A stretch of 64,000 nt of DNA from Lindgomyces ingoldianus (taxonomy: Eukaryota > Ascomycota > Dothideomycetes > Pleosporales > Lindgomycetaceae), in NCBI RefSeq assembly GCF_010093535.1, contig NW_022985198.1, forward strand, positions 258,050 through 322,049, read 5' to 3'. Below are positions 1 through 11,660 of the stretch, in pieces. Position numbers and translations under genes: made by a program. The notes beneath the pieces were generated by a model that searched no databases, was not told the origin of the DNA, and worked only from the letters and a program-made list of their open reading frames with translations. Each line of letters begins with the position of its first letter. The first letter of the stretch is position 1.

Positions 1-1922
1 TCGGGAAGGCGGCGCCGCTGAAGTCACCCTACGACGTGCGGAAAGAGAAGGTGAAAGAGAATGAATGGCCCGAGGGACGGGCACCAAAGAGGCAGAAGAT
101 TAGACATGCTACAATTTCTCCACAGCCGTTGAGCCCTGTAAGAGCCAAGCAATCTCCCCAAAGAAAGGATCCACCCCTATGGGTGAGGACATCGGACTCA
201 AAGGCAATTCCTCCACCCCGCAAGCCAAATCCACAAGGAGCTACAATCATCAGCCTGAACTCCGAACCGGACTATGTCCCCTCAGACATCATTTTGCCCA
301 GCACTCCGCCGGGAATGGAGAAACCAAGGCCTCCACCTAGTCCCGTTCCCGCGATTCCGCCAGCTATGACAAAGGAAGTCCCTGTCCAAATGACGCTACA
401 ACTGCCAAAGCGGAAGATACAACTCCCCAAATCGAAGCGCAAGGCGACCCCTCAGCCACCTCCACGTTCCTCGTCTCCTCCGGTTAGCGCTTCTAACCGT
501 CTCAGCAACATAGACTTCGCTTTAGCACAGACGAAGAAGGCTCGGAAAGATGTCTGCCCACCCAATTCACCACTCCGGGATCCCAGAGCAAAATCTCTCC
601 GCCTCTCTACCAGCAACAGACGTGGATTACTCCTCTGTCAATCACTACCACAACGAGCAGAACCTTCCGAAGAACGGCCCCGGAAGTCGAAAGAGAAGGA
701 CAATAGTGCCTCAAGATTTCAACCCGTTCCGTGGCCCTCTGATAGCGACGAATCACTAGTTCAGCGCAAGACATCGAGATCGGGCGCGACAGTGAATGGA
801 AAAGATAGGAAGAGGAAGACAACATCAGCAATTAAGAATAGAAGACCCCAGGTTGCCGAACTAGTAACATCTCCCCAGTCTTCTCTCGACGCCATTGAGG
901 ACATGACAATTATCCACGGACTCATGGACCAGCGCCTGATAGTTCCTAAAGAAGCCTCTAGACCAGAAACACGACGAAACCCCTCCTCTCCACCTGCAGT
1001 AAATCTCCCAAAACCCAAACCAGCAAAGAAGTTGCCCCCCGAATGGCAGAGCTTATCTAAAGTCGCCATGCCCAAGCCAGCCCCTACGAAGAGATGTCTA
1101 GATAGGAACCCAAACCCGCAAGAGGATGTATCTCCCATCGGCCAATCGTCCAGACCCACCAAATCCAACCCTCCACCTCGCAACGAGCCTCACCCCCAGA
1201 CCCTCTCCAACCCTTTCCGTCCCTCCCTCTCGCCCTGCGAACCCGCCCTCTCCACCGTAGGCTTCCACAAAAAGCCCAAACGGAACCAGAAGTTACAACC
1301 AAACAGCGGCTCGAATGCCAAACCCAATCCCAGTCCGCAAAAGCGCACCAAATCTGCACCCCGACTTCCCCCTGCCCCAGCAGTCATCAAACCTGCCAGT
1401 GTCGCCAAACTCGGGCGAATGAGCACTACGGAGCTGTCTCTCTTGCTCGACCCTATTGATGATAGTAGTCAGCCCTCCTCAGTCTCCAAGTCTCCAAACC
1501 GCCCTTTCCGCCGCGTGCGCTCTGCAAATGATGCCGATCCTCCGGTACCTTCGACGGTTGAGGAATGGGAGAAACGGAATCTGCCCAATGCCGACGCCAA
1601 CACCACTGCTTCCACCTCCAACCCTGCAAAACCCAACACCAACACCAACATCCCAACTCCACCCCCGAAATCCGGTCTCGCAGCTCTAATCAACAAAACC
1701 GATCCCCGGCGGAAGTTCATCCGGACTCAGAGTCTGAACGTAGATACTAGTATCGAGGTAGGGAAGGCGGGGGCCGATGTGAATCCGATGCTCCAGAGTC
1801 CGCCTATGGACACTGATGTAGGACCTTGGAGTACGGAGGCGTATGATCTGTTTGATTGGAGACCGCCCAGGAGGGTGGGTGATACGGGTGAGGGGGTTAT
1901 TGGGACTCTGGTAGGTATATGA
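1..1922 (+). CDS. Large disordered nuclear-type protein, DUF2439/Mte1-like C-terminal part (5' partial)
   Basis: The frame is open from the left edge and ends at TGA 1920-1922, so the N-terminus lies outside the window (about 640 residues visible). There is no ATG near the visible start; upstream codons are open to base 3 and read KSPYDVRKEK, so this is an internal part of a longer protein. The product is very rich in Pro, Ser, Lys and Arg with many basic patches, as expected of a disordered nuclear protein. Two short blocks stand out: RAPKRQKI near the visible start and a conserved-looking tail, GPWSTEAYDLFDWRPP, around residues 595-610. From memory, this kind of tail occurs in fungal proteins with an N-terminal DUF2439 (ZGRF1/Mte1) domain, which assist Mph1/FANCM helicases in recombination repair and at telomeres. 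The DUF2439 domain itself is not visible here, so the assignment is tentative. Confidence 0.6.
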   Translation, partial: GKAAPLKSPYDVRKEKVKENEWPEGRAPKRQKIRHATISPQPLSPVRAKQSPQRKDPPLWVRTSDSKAIPPPRKPNPQGATIISLNSEPDYVPSDIILPSTPPGMEKPRPPPSPVPAIPPAMTKEVPVQMTLQLPKRKIQLPKSKRKATPQPPPRSSSPPVSASNRLSNIDFALAQTKKARKDVCPPNSPLRDPRAKSLRLSTSNRRGLLLCQSLPQRAEPSEERPRKSKEKDNSASRFQPVPWPSDSDESLVQRKTSRSGATVNGKDRKRKTTSAIKNRRPQVAELVTSPQSSLDAIEDMTIIHGLMDQRLIVPKEASRPETRRNPSSPPAVNLPKPKPAKKLPPEWQSLSKVAMPKPAPTKRCLDRNPNPQEDVSPIGQSSRPTKSNPPPRNEPHPQTLSNPFRPSLSPCEPALSTVGFHKKPKRNQKLQPNSGSNAKPNPSPQKRTKSAPRLPPAPAVIKPASVAKLGRMSTTELSLLLDPIDDSSQPSSVSKSPNRPFRRVRSANDADPPVPSTVEEWEKRNLPNADANTTASTSNPAKPNTNTNIPTPPPKSGLAALINKTDPRRKFIRTQSLNVDTSIEVGKAGADVNPMLQSPPMDTDVGPWSTEAYDLFDWRPPRRVGDTGEGVIGTLVGI

Positions 1923-2674
1923 ATCGATAACTTGTAGATATACATTTAGTACAAGAAAAATGGATAAATGTTAATAAGTATATTGTTTTCTTTGGGTCGC
2001 TGCGAGAATGATACCCTCAGTGCAAGTAACCGCATATTGGGATTGGGGGACTGTCACGGATATGCTACGAACAAGGGATAGAAGCTCAAAGAAGAGCATT
2101 CATAGATTGTTCCGTACTGTATCTAGTGAACGTCGAAGACGTTTCGTGAAGAGGGAAACGGGAAGCTGGACAGGTTCCAGCAAATGTTTGATGGTGGTAG
2201 CTCGAGCGATAGCGCGAGGTCTATGCGCGAGCACGTGATTAGTATCAGGTTTCGTAGAAAGCATCCCTGAAAGGCCACATACCTACAGTGTTGCGAAAAT
2301 ACGTAGATTATCTTTAGTATTAAATATTTAGGTATAGAGGAGGCTAATAATACTCTAAACCTTAAGAAACTTAGCGGTGTAGTATAGAATGCTAGGCTCA
2401 GAGTTAATTAGGTAGCTTATTGAAAAGATCCTAGGCTTATAGATAATCTAGGAGACTATCCCTAGGAAATATTTTAAAGACACGGGACTAAGATATAGCA
2501 TGTGCTGGAAGTCTTGAGAATGAAGGCGGGCGTCTCGGTCGACTTTTGTCATGGGTCGGATCCTCGGCGGCATCTCCTTTGCCCACGGAGTGACTTGGAC
2601 CCTCGAGAAGTGGTATGAAGGACTTCAGCAAGGTGGTAGTGAAAAATATCGGTTATCAACGATGATAGCGCTAG
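1923..2674. other. Intergenic, convergent, with a small AT-rich relic
   Basis: This lies between the 3' ends of the DUF2439-like gene (+) and the Ras-like gene (-). No convincing gene was seen; short ORFs here have no recognisable domain. Roughly 2280-2480 is AT-rich, with TA-rich wording (tattaaatatttagg) like the large islands, and is probably a short RIP-degraded repeat scar. Confidence 0.5.
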
Positions 2675-3438
2675 TTACAAGGAGATCATCTTCCGCTGAG
2701 TACCCCGAAAAGGAACTCCAGATGCTAGCTTCTTCGCCTTTGCCACCACACTCTTTTTCAAGTTCTCCCCTTCACTAAGATCTTCATTATCCCTCTCCTC
2801 AGCCTTGATCATAGACTTCACCAATGCCGTCATAGCCTCCTTGATCGACTCGTTGCTAAACGCACTCAGTTCAAAGAATTGCATGCCCATTGACTCAGCC
2901 CACTCTTGCGCAACATCTCTATCAACCTCCCTCTTCTCTTGGCCAAGGTCGAGTTTATTGCCCACAAGAATGCATCCAAAGCGCTGCATTCCCGCAGGGT
3001 AAGACCTGAGTGTCGTTGTATTTTCCCGGTACATCCGCCTCCAGCGGCAAGCATCCAAATATCCTTCATTCACAATATGCTCATAGCTAGCCTTTGACGT
3101 GATGTCGTACAGGAATATGATTCCATCAGCGTCCCTCAGCATTTTAACGAAATAACGGGGAGCAAAGCCCGTCTCCCCTGGGAGATCGGACTCTTGGAAA
3201 AGACTGGCCCTCAGGTCGACTAAGCGAAGCGACCAGGCTAGGCCATCTATGACCACGCGTTTGCGCTCTGGTGTGGTCACGGTAGGATCATAGAATGCGA
3301 AATGCCGCTCTCGCATAAACTAGTGGGTTGAGTCAAGGCCACATGGGATGTGGTTGAGAGGCATACCATGTCAGTGAAGCATGTTTTACCCACGCCACCT
3401 TCTCCGAATATGATGACCTCCTTTTCTATTGCTGGCAT
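2675..3438 (-). CDS. Atypical Ras-like small GTPase with a non-canonical switch II
   Basis: Two exons, 3438-3367 and 3319-2675, are split by a 47-nt GT-AG intron (3366-3320, phase 0), giving 238 residues. The start chosen is MPAIEKEV; an in-frame ATG 14 codons upstream (3480) is possible. The P-loop GEGGVGKT is at residues 12-19, the switch I-like YDPT at 34-37, NKLD (G4) at 145-148 and SAF (G5) at 176-178, so the Ras fold is clear. The G3 box, normally DTAG followed by the catalytic Gln, reads DLRA at 59-62. GTP hydrolysis is therefore probably weak or altered. There is no C-terminal CAAX or double-Cys motif (it ends MISL), so lipid anchoring of the usual kind is unlikely. It runs divergently from the Ppn2-like gene with about 360 bp between their start codons. 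The subfamily is not identifiable by eye; it may be a fungal-specific Ras/Rab-like regulator. Confidence 0.85.
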
Positions 3439-3802
3439 TGTCTGTAGACTGTACTTTAGTTGGAGGCTTGGGAGGGCCATGGGGTTGACACCAGAAGAGA
3501 GTTGAGATGATACCAAGCGCCTTCCAACGACGCTAAACCTAGAACGAGCTCTGCGATACGGGTGAATGCAATGCAACTTAAGACGTCATGCATCCTTCAA
3601 ACACCCACTCATTCGCCAGTGTCAATTCCCATCTCCGCACCTTTAGGATCAATCGCATAAGGCATCCACACACCTGTTCATTGCCTGTCCCAATAATAGC
3701 ATCACGTCAACCGACGCCAAGTTTCGTGATTCCCTTGGCTCTTGGCAGTTGTTCCGACAGCCGATCCTCCAGCCAAAGGAGCCACTAACACCCAACAAGG
3801 TC
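3439..3802. promoter_or_regulatory. Shared divergent promoter region
   Basis: A 364-bp gap separates two genes transcribed away from each other (Ras-like, minus; Ppn2-like, plus). It is C-rich on the plus strand near the plus-strand start. No specific factor site can be supported. Confidence 0.4.
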
Positions 3803-5305
3803 ATGGCACAAGACAATGACCCGCTTTCGGGGCAGGACAATACTGGCACGACTCTCTCACCTTCCAGCTATCATCCTCAACCTCAAAATACCCATGTCAA
3901 CGACACCTTCCCTCCTCGCTCCAAAGTAGATCTCTCCTCCAAGCCGCGTCATCGATTGAAACAACAAACTTCCACAACCCGCAGTTCGCCAAAGTGTACC
4001 AACACTACATGGTTACGCTCGTCCACACGGACAAGCCCGCCACCAAATATAGTTACATCCACAAAGCCTTCCCCCGAATCAATGTCCTACCGCGGCATTG
4101 ACGTAAAATCAACCACCAGTCGACCCCTCGTGGAGCTCATTCCCAACGACAACCTCTACGTGTCTGACGAAGACGAAAGCTTTTACGCTAAAGAAGACGA
4201 TCATTTCATCCCCCCACATTGGAAAGCTATGATCTACCGCACTTCGAACCGAATTCCTCGCAGAATTCAGCGGTATTTCGTCATCTACTTTACCCTGCTT
4301 CTTATCACGTATATTTCGTGGAAATCGTACCTGGGCCCGCGGTGGGAGGCGAATCGACAGGAATTGAGGGAGATGGATGATATTCCGCAGGCAGCCTTTG
4401 GGAGTAACATGCGGCCAGATTTTACGGATATGATTCAGGTTAAGACGATGGACGAGAGGCATTTGCCGAAAGGTGCTGAAGGCAAGAGATTAATTGTCGT
4501 CGGAGATGTGCATGGGTGTAAAGAGGAGTTGGACGCGTTGTTAAAGAAGGTCGAGTTCAAGGAGGAGAGTGATCATTTAATACTAACGGGAGACATGATC
4601 GCGAAAGGTATAACCCCCACCTATAAGCCCTAGAGACAAAGTGTTAACACGCAGCTTTCCCTAGGCCCCGATTCCCCAGGCGTAATCTCGCTCGCGCAAA
4701 AACTCGGCGCATCCGCAGTACGGGGCAACCACGAAGACCGGACCCTCCTTTCCATCGCTGAAATGCGCGCCCACCATGCCCCACTCCCTGGCCCGGAAGA
4801 ACCCACCGACCGCTCCTCCGACTTCCTCGACGAAGAATCTTTCTCGCACGGCGACTACCCGATCCGGAAACTCGCAAAGCAATTCTCGCGTGAGCAAATA
4901 GATTGGCTGAAACAATGCCCCGTCATCCTCAAAGTCGGCCCTGTCGAAGGCTCCGGCGAGTTGGTCGTAGTCCACGCCGGACTCGTCCCCGGGGTCCCAC
5001 TCGAACGCCAGGATCCGTTTCAGTGCATGAATATGCGGACGATTGATCTAAAGACACGTTTGCCGTCAGAAAACCGTGATGGCACACCGTGGGAAAAATT
5101 CTGGAACCATCAACAAGCGAAACTTCCTGCTCATGAACGCATGACGGTGATTTATGGGCATGATAGGAAGAGGGGGAAGAATATTATGAAGTACAGTAAG
5201 GGGCTGGATTCGGGATGTGTGAGTGGTGGGCATTTGACTGCGTTGGTGATTGAGGAAGGGAAGACTACGCTGGTTAGTATGAAGTGTAAGACTTATATTC
5301 AGTAA
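3803..5305 (+). CDS. Membrane-anchored metallophosphatase, Ppn2-type vacuolar endopolyphosphatase
   Basis: Two exons, 3803-4607 and 4665-5305, are joined across a 57-nt intron (donor GTATAA, acceptor CTAG, phase 1), giving 481 residues. The start is the first in-frame ATG (MAQDNDPL). An N-terminal disordered, probably cytosolic segment is followed by one membrane span at about residues 158-176 (YFVIYFTLLLITYIS). After it comes a complete calcineurin-like phosphoesterase core: GDVHG 234-238, GDMIAKG 263-269, RGNHED 288-293, VVVHAGLVPG around 372 and VIYGHD around 434. These supply the usual Asp/His/Asn metal ligands. One N-terminal span plus this core is the architecture of yeast YNL217W/Ppn2, a metal-dependent vacuolar enzyme that cuts inside polyphosphate chains. 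The yeast protein is shorter (about 326 residues); the extra length here is the N-terminal tail. All core residues are present, so the enzyme should be active. Confidence 0.88.
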
Positions 5306-5952
5306 AAGCGGTGTGTTAGACGTTGTACGCTGTGTACTTTAGATACGGATCGAATATCGGGCGTTTGGATAAGGACTGGAATTCGAGGAGAGACCCTTCT
5401 TTGGATAGGGTATGGGGGCGGCCGGGTCGTCTGAGATGATGATACCCTGCGCTCACGACTCTTATGCATGTGTGACGAATGCATACTTTGCGTTTCTAGC
5501 CTGATCAATTGGCGTAGAGGCGTTTGGATTAGGTGCAGCTTTCGGGGCAAGATGGATCCCCGGGCCGTATTTCTGTCGTAGAGTGTGAAGGACCCTGGAG
5601 AGGACCTTCGCACAAGTAATTCTATCAGACTAAGATTACTTCTTCCCTTCACTCTGTCGGCACCATTGCATTCAGTCCAAAATATAGCCTAGGAAAAGTG
5701 ATAGTTGGGGCTCACACTCACGATAGGCCAAGACTTACATATATCTTAGTTCTACCGATGTAGATCTTCAAACCTCATTCCCATCCGCAGCAACCAACTC
5801 CACATTCGCATCTATCAGTTTCCTACCACCAAATCTCCGCACAAACCCCGGAAATATCTCCGGAAATGCGAGCAGCAGTATAGTCTGCATATGTTCATGT
5901 CCTCGCCCACTTCCACGCCGCTTCTGCTCCCCTCTGGCACCCACTCGCATTC
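5306..5952. other. Intergenic (convergent 3' ends)
   Basis: A 647-bp stretch between the 3' ends of the Ppn2-like gene (+) and the first CorA-like gene (-). ORFs present are short with no recognisable motif. Nothing else seen. Confidence 0.5.
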
Positions 5953-7790
5953 TCATCCCCATTCCCAACACCATTGCTCCGCCCCACTAGCACTATTTAT
6001 GTCCCCTTCCCTCGACTTCTCCCACCGCACCCAATAATTCCAGATAGCAACTGTGAGAACCGTGACCGGGACCGCGAAAGCGAAGTACTGCCATAAGGAC
6101 TTCGCAACAATGAGCTGGCGCGTGGAAGTGTCGAATTGGAAGAAGTTCATTCCGAAGATTGCCTGCAATGGAGTTAGGGTGGATGGGGTGGGGGTAATTG
6201 GAGGGTGTGTTTTGGGGGAGAAGAGAGGTTCAGTGGGATAAGGAAAGGGGGAGGAGGTAGAAGGAGCTGGGGTGTGAGAGAAAAGTGAGGAAGGAGGAGT
6301 CATCTTACTGCAATAAACGTCCCGGGGAGCAGCAGCAAAGTAACATAAGCAATCGTCCGCATTGGTATCGCATCACCACGAACAGCTTGTGCGATTTGTA
6401 AACTAGCTTTCGCCATCTCGACTTGCGCTTTTGCCATTTCGACTTGGGTTTCCGCCTTTTCGACCTGGGTTTTAGAGTCGATTTGGGAGAGGACTGTGCA
6501 GAGCTTTATCTTTTTAGGATTTGCACAAGAAGAACATGGCTGTTGCAGACGGACAAGCGGTGAAGAAAAGGAAGGGGGGAGGGCGAGGGGGAACCACATA
6601 CCACAGCAATAGTATTCTCGTTCCTCTTCTGCATACACTCAACCTGACACTCAAAATTCTCCAACAACCCGATTCGATTCCTAAACCTCTCTTTTCTTTC
6701 CACACCACCTATCTCCAAACCTAACCTCCTCCCTCCATCCCCATCCTTATCCACCTCCAGACACCCCTCTATCTCTTCTAACACTTCTACCAGCTTCCTC
6801 GCAAGCTGCGTCGCGAACTTAAATCTCCTCTGCAGATACGCTAACGTCGTATTAAACGTAGTCGCGCGCTGCATCGTCTCCCTAAACTCGCTGAAGCTAA
6901 AATTCCACACAGTATTAAATGGATATACGTGCGAGACGCCGGTTCGTCGTTCATCAGCGAAGTGTTTCTGCTCTTCCGGGAGGCGGATTCGAAGGTTGAG
7001 GTGCATGGTTATCATATCCAGTAGGATTTCTGGAAGCATAAGCGGATGCCCGAGTTGTGGTGATGCGGATTTCAAGTATTTTTCCAAGTCGGACATGTCT
7101 ATGTCAGCAATACCGTCTAGGAAACCGGTTGTGCGGCCAGTGCTAGCATGCCAGGTAAGTGCGAAGGACCAATTTGAGCCGTGGGTGGTTACGGAGGAAT
7201 GGGCGGAGCGGATTAAGAATTATGTGGAGGGTTAGTTGGGACGAGGGGGTGTGGGGGTGGGGGAGGTACTGAGACCGATTAATTCACCTTTCGGGTCTCT
7301 CCAAGAATGGTAAGCAAGCCCGCCCGATTCACTAGCGTAGGTGCGAAAATCGTAGAAGTCTTCGTGGAGAGAGAGACCTCTGAAGACTTTTCTGAAGTGT
7401 GCGGGTCGGAAGGGCATCCATCGAGCTGGGACGTCTTGTCGTCCTAGCTGACTGTGTCTCGCGAGGCTACCTTGATGAATTGAAGGAATTCGAATGGATT
7501 TTATTATGAGAAACATACAGAAGATCAACACCTGGAGTCTTGTTGGACGATATCTGGAACTTTGAGTCAGCACTGATGTTGACCATTATAGATGATGATA
7601 TGCAGACCATTTTTTCAACCCAATCATCAATCCCACAAATATCCATCCCAACCACCTCAAGCTCCGCAGTCTGACCAGCATTGTAGCTAAGGGTGAAAAA
7701 CTTCCATTCCTCGGCTTTGCAGCATTCGCTCTCGTTCTCATCCATCAGCCTCCCGTACAACTGGGCGAAAGGATCGAAATTTGAATCCAT
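5953..7790 (-). CDS. CorA-like Mg2+ transporter superfamily protein (GMN type), possibly splice-defective
   Basis: The frame-consistent model has five exons: 7790-7519, 7466-7288, 7173-6602, 6503-6309 and 6162-5953 (475 residues). Introns 1, 3 and 4 have ordinary borders; the last has a CTAAC branch site and TTGCAG acceptor. The C-terminus carries two membrane spans, RTIAYVTLLLLPGTFIA and a second around WQYFAFAVPVTVLTVAIW. Between them is AIFGMNFF, the GMN signature that lines the CorA/Mrs2/Alr pore. A repeated heptad-like stretch (KTQVEKAETQVEMAKAQVEMAK) precedes the first span, as expected for the long stalk helix. The N-terminal part resembles fungal CorA-like proteins of unknown substrate. 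Odd point: between exons 2 and 3 the frame holds two stops and has no AG. The only phase-correct junction (WRDPK to DWSFALTW) would use CAA as acceptor at 7176-7174. The gene may be broken by one substitution. Another 54-nt optional intron may lie near 7608. Confidence 0.75.
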
Positions 7791-10700
7791 AATATCCCAA
7801 CGTACACTAGAAAACAAGAGTAGGATAGATCAACGCTAAAAGCAAATGATATACATCAATCATAGTGAGCAATTTTACCGACCGGTACAGTAGGCATCAA
7901 TGGAGGGCTTATCGAAGCTGAAGAAGTTGGCAATGACGAGCAGATTAGCCTTCCTTTCCAGGAAGAAGGGGGCTAGTCCTAATTAGGAATGATTACGTAA
8001 CAGCTCGCTTACGCGCACGGCCGCCACAATAAACAATCTAACCAACCCAGCTTCACATCTCCTCCTGCCACGCCCACCAACCCACCTAACTAGGGCAGTG
8101 CGACCTTACTAGCTAATCCTAAACTGCTAAGGACACTACAGGTACACATCTTACCCTATCTGCACGTTTTAGGTTAAAATCTAATTAGAACAGCCTCTAA
8201 CACCCTTTACTTACTTCTAACGCAGCAGATTGTGTCTAATAACACTATAATAATACTAAATAACAACTAGTTATAACTTAATAATAAGCCTTTATTACTA
8301 AAAATTAATACTAAGGTTATTATTAATTTCTAAGGTAAAGGCTTAACTAAAAGCTAAAACCTCTTAGCTAAAAAGGCTAGTGCTAATAGTAATAGTAAGT
8401 TTTACCTTACACATGTTATAATCTAGGGCTAATTAGGAAAAATAGAGGCGCTAGACAATAACAAACCCACCCTATTAAATAACATGTTATTAGGACCTAC
8501 CTTTTTACCTTCTGTGCCTAATACGTCTTAACTAGAAGACACGTAGTCTTGCCTAAGTCTAATAGCATTATAGGCAGGACTAAACTAGACAGTGCCTGCC
8601 CACGCCTTTAGCCAGACTAGACTAGACAGCTTGCAGAGCAGCTAAGATTAGAGCTAGTAATAGTATAGTAAAAGTGTAAGTAAATCTAGATTAATCTAGA
8701 TTAATATAACTTAAAAAAAAATTAAACTAATAATATCTTTTTACAGCCTACCTCTACTTATATCTAACTTATATCTAGCTATAGAGAACATTAGCAGTAA
8801 TTTACCTGTTAGCTAAGTTGCAGACTATATCTGCTACTGCAAGGTCTATATCTGCAGGCCTAGAGTTAATATCTGCAGGCTTAGGGTCTGTACTAGAACA
8901 CCTAGTAGCCTTAATATAAAGCACCTCTGTTTGCTTTAGGCAGACTGTACCCTTTCTAGCAGCAGTTTATGCCACTATATTCCTAGTATAGACATTACAG
9001 ATATAGCATAGGTTAGGCCCTACCTGCTCTAACCCTAATTATTTTGCTTTATTAGATAGATTTAGCTAAAGCTAGGTTAAAGCTAACTAAAGGTAAAAAA
9101 AAAAGAAAGATTATACTTTAGCCTAAACTTTTAAGTAGTAAATTTAAGTAGTCTAACTTTTCTATAAAAAACACTAATTTATATAAAATTATTAATCTAA
9201 AGCTGCTATATAAAGGGGTCTAGACTGCTGTAAAGATAATAGGACTCTCTAGGCGCCTAATAGACTCTAAGTTTATAAAGGATTTAAATGTAAAAGTTAC
9301 AACAGCCTATTTAAAGTTAGTTAAGATGCAAATAAATTAGATTATTATAGTGTGTACATAAGTTAATCCTCTTTAGAACAGCTTTAACTTAGTTTTAATT
9401 AAAGTCACACGCCCTAAAGCAGCTAAGGCACTAGTAGCCTTTATAGTAGGTTAGATCTTACAGGATCTCTACTAGAAATGCTTAAAGAAAAATAGTAAGT
9501 TTATCTACTATGTATATGTCTCTAACTATTTTAGCTATAGTTGTGCAAATTATTACTATAGTGCAAAAGGTAAAAGTTATAATTTTTAAAGTAAGTTATT
9601 CTTTTTCTAAATAAGATATACTTAGATACTAACATATATTAGCAGATTAAACTAAATTTATTAAATAAAATAAAGTCTATTAGCTAAAAAAAAAGAAAGC
9701 AATGCCTAAAGATATTACTACCTCCCTAAAAAGCATCCCTACTCTGTAGAAAAGTCTAGCTGTGCTAACATCCACTCTAACACTAAAAGGGCCTAGATTA
9801 GCTTTAACTAAGGCAGATCTAAGCCCCTAAAAAGCTACTTTAGTTTTAATCTATAATAAACCTACTATTCCTTATAATCTAGTTATAGCCTTTATAATTA
9901 ACTTGTTTAGTCACTAAGTTCTAAAGACTAGGGCCTAGCCTATACAGCAAAATATGTACACAGCTCTACTAATTATAATTAAGTTATTCTAAGAAGTAAT
10001 TTTTATAGATAATAAATTACTACAGTCCTAGTTTAGTTAGGTCTAGGACTAGATTAAAAATATAATAGAACTTATAACAGATAAGTGCATAGAACTTAGT
10101 AAGGTAATGCAGTCCCTATTATCCTAGTTTAACATAGTAGTAGATGTTAGCATAGCTTTTAATGCTAAAAAGGGCCTAGCTAATAGTAATAAAAAAAAAG
10201 TAAAAAAGCCTATAGACAACACTAACATAGCTAAGAGTTAATCTAAAAAAGATAAGGACTTAGAAAATACTAATAATAAAAAGTTTATAGCTACTAATAA
10301 CATAAAGGTTTCTACTAACACTTCTTTAAGTTCTAACTTTCTATTTATTAAAAAAGTTAAGACTTAATTAGCTATAAAATAATCTTATAATAAACACTTA
10401 ATCTAGTTAGAGTTAAGTAATATTAGGAAAAAAAAAGTTAAGACTGCAGCAAATAATCTAGGCTACACTAATATAACTGTCCTTATAAAAAGCACACTAA
10501 AGAAAAGGAAATTTTTTAAAAAGTGTAAGCATAGGCTTAATAATTATTAGTATCTTTTTTAGACTAATTAAAGTAGACCCTAAAAGCATTAGGTAGAGTT
10601 AGTAGGGTTACTTTTAGTTTACTAGGTTTAGATAGTTAGTTTATTTTTTAGATAGATGTAAGTTAGTGTAGCAGCAGTTTACTCTAGCACTACACCTACT

Positions 10701-10899
10701 AACGCTTTCCCTGCTAGAGTTAACAGATTAACCTTATAATAATATACTTACTATATAAAGAATAGCGTTTATAATCTTATAATAGGTAGCTAATATAATT
10801 AGATTATAGGCTGCACATAACTATTCTTATAATAGATATAAAGTAAATTAGTAGCTATATATTATTAAGACCTTTAAAAAAATAATGCTAAAGCTTAAG

Positions 10900-11660
10900 A
10901 CCTTAAACACCTATAAACTTTCTTAACTTCTTAGGGTAAGTAGTATCTTTATTAATTTAATTAGTAAAATATTTTTTTTACTTTTAATATTAATTATCTG
11001 CCTTTTTTTTCTAACTAGACTAGTGCTAATAAGCCTAATCTATGCGCCTAATTACCTAATAACAGATCTACACTAATTAGAGATTCTGTAACATGCTACT
11101 ATTATAGTAGCTTGTAAAAGAAAGAGGAGCAAGACTAAATATTAACTTTATTAAAAGTAAAAAAGTATTTTTATACTTTAGCTTATAATTTTCTAGTAAT
11201 AACTAAAGATGTTATGCTAATAGATAATATATAGAGCATTTAAGATTATAATAAATCTAGAGTATAATTAGAAAAGATTAAAGACTAGTTAAGATAACAT
11301 ACTTAATAAACATTAAGCTAAACCTAATAAGAAAAGTTTTCTAATGTGTACTATTTTTCTAACCTTACACGCCTATGCCTTAGCTAAAGAGTATGCTAGA
11401 AATAAAAGTTAGGCTTAGAATATAGGTCTTCTAGTTTAACTACTTTAGTATTATAAAACATAAGCCTTAGAAGCTTTATGTTATAGTTCTATATATAAAG
11501 CAGATAGAATTAGGTAGCATCTAGTAGATCACCTACTACCTAACCATAAACTAGTCCATCCTAGAGCGGCCACTCCTAGACAACAGTAAAGGGGAACTAC
11601 ATCTAGGACTAAAGCCGCCCTAGATAGGGCAGGTAGAGGCTGTAGTAACAGCCCTACTAA
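10900..11660 (+). mobile_element. Relic of a LINE-type (non-LTR) retrotransposon endonuclease
   Basis: Reading through RIP stops on the plus strand gives LVLISLIYAPN around 11014-11052, matching the 'VYAP' core of apurinic-type endonucleases in non-LTR elements. A 'GDFN'-like position is altered to TKDVM near 11210. PNHKLV near 11539-11556 replaces the usual SDH-R/K-LV, and KGELHLGL near 11590-11610 resembles the post-endonuclease 'GRWRLPL' block. Order and spacing fit one domain. No reverse transcriptase is recognisable downstream before the oppositely oriented Helitron begins, so the element is either truncated or unreadable. Identification is by motif only. Confidence 0.5.

Noticed and set aside
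550..1720. Several overlapping ORFs of 60-140 codons in other frames and on the minus strand within the first gene
   Set aside because: They lie inside the long plus-strand frame, show codon-shadow composition (Pro/Ser turned into Gly/Trp/Arg) and have no motifs.
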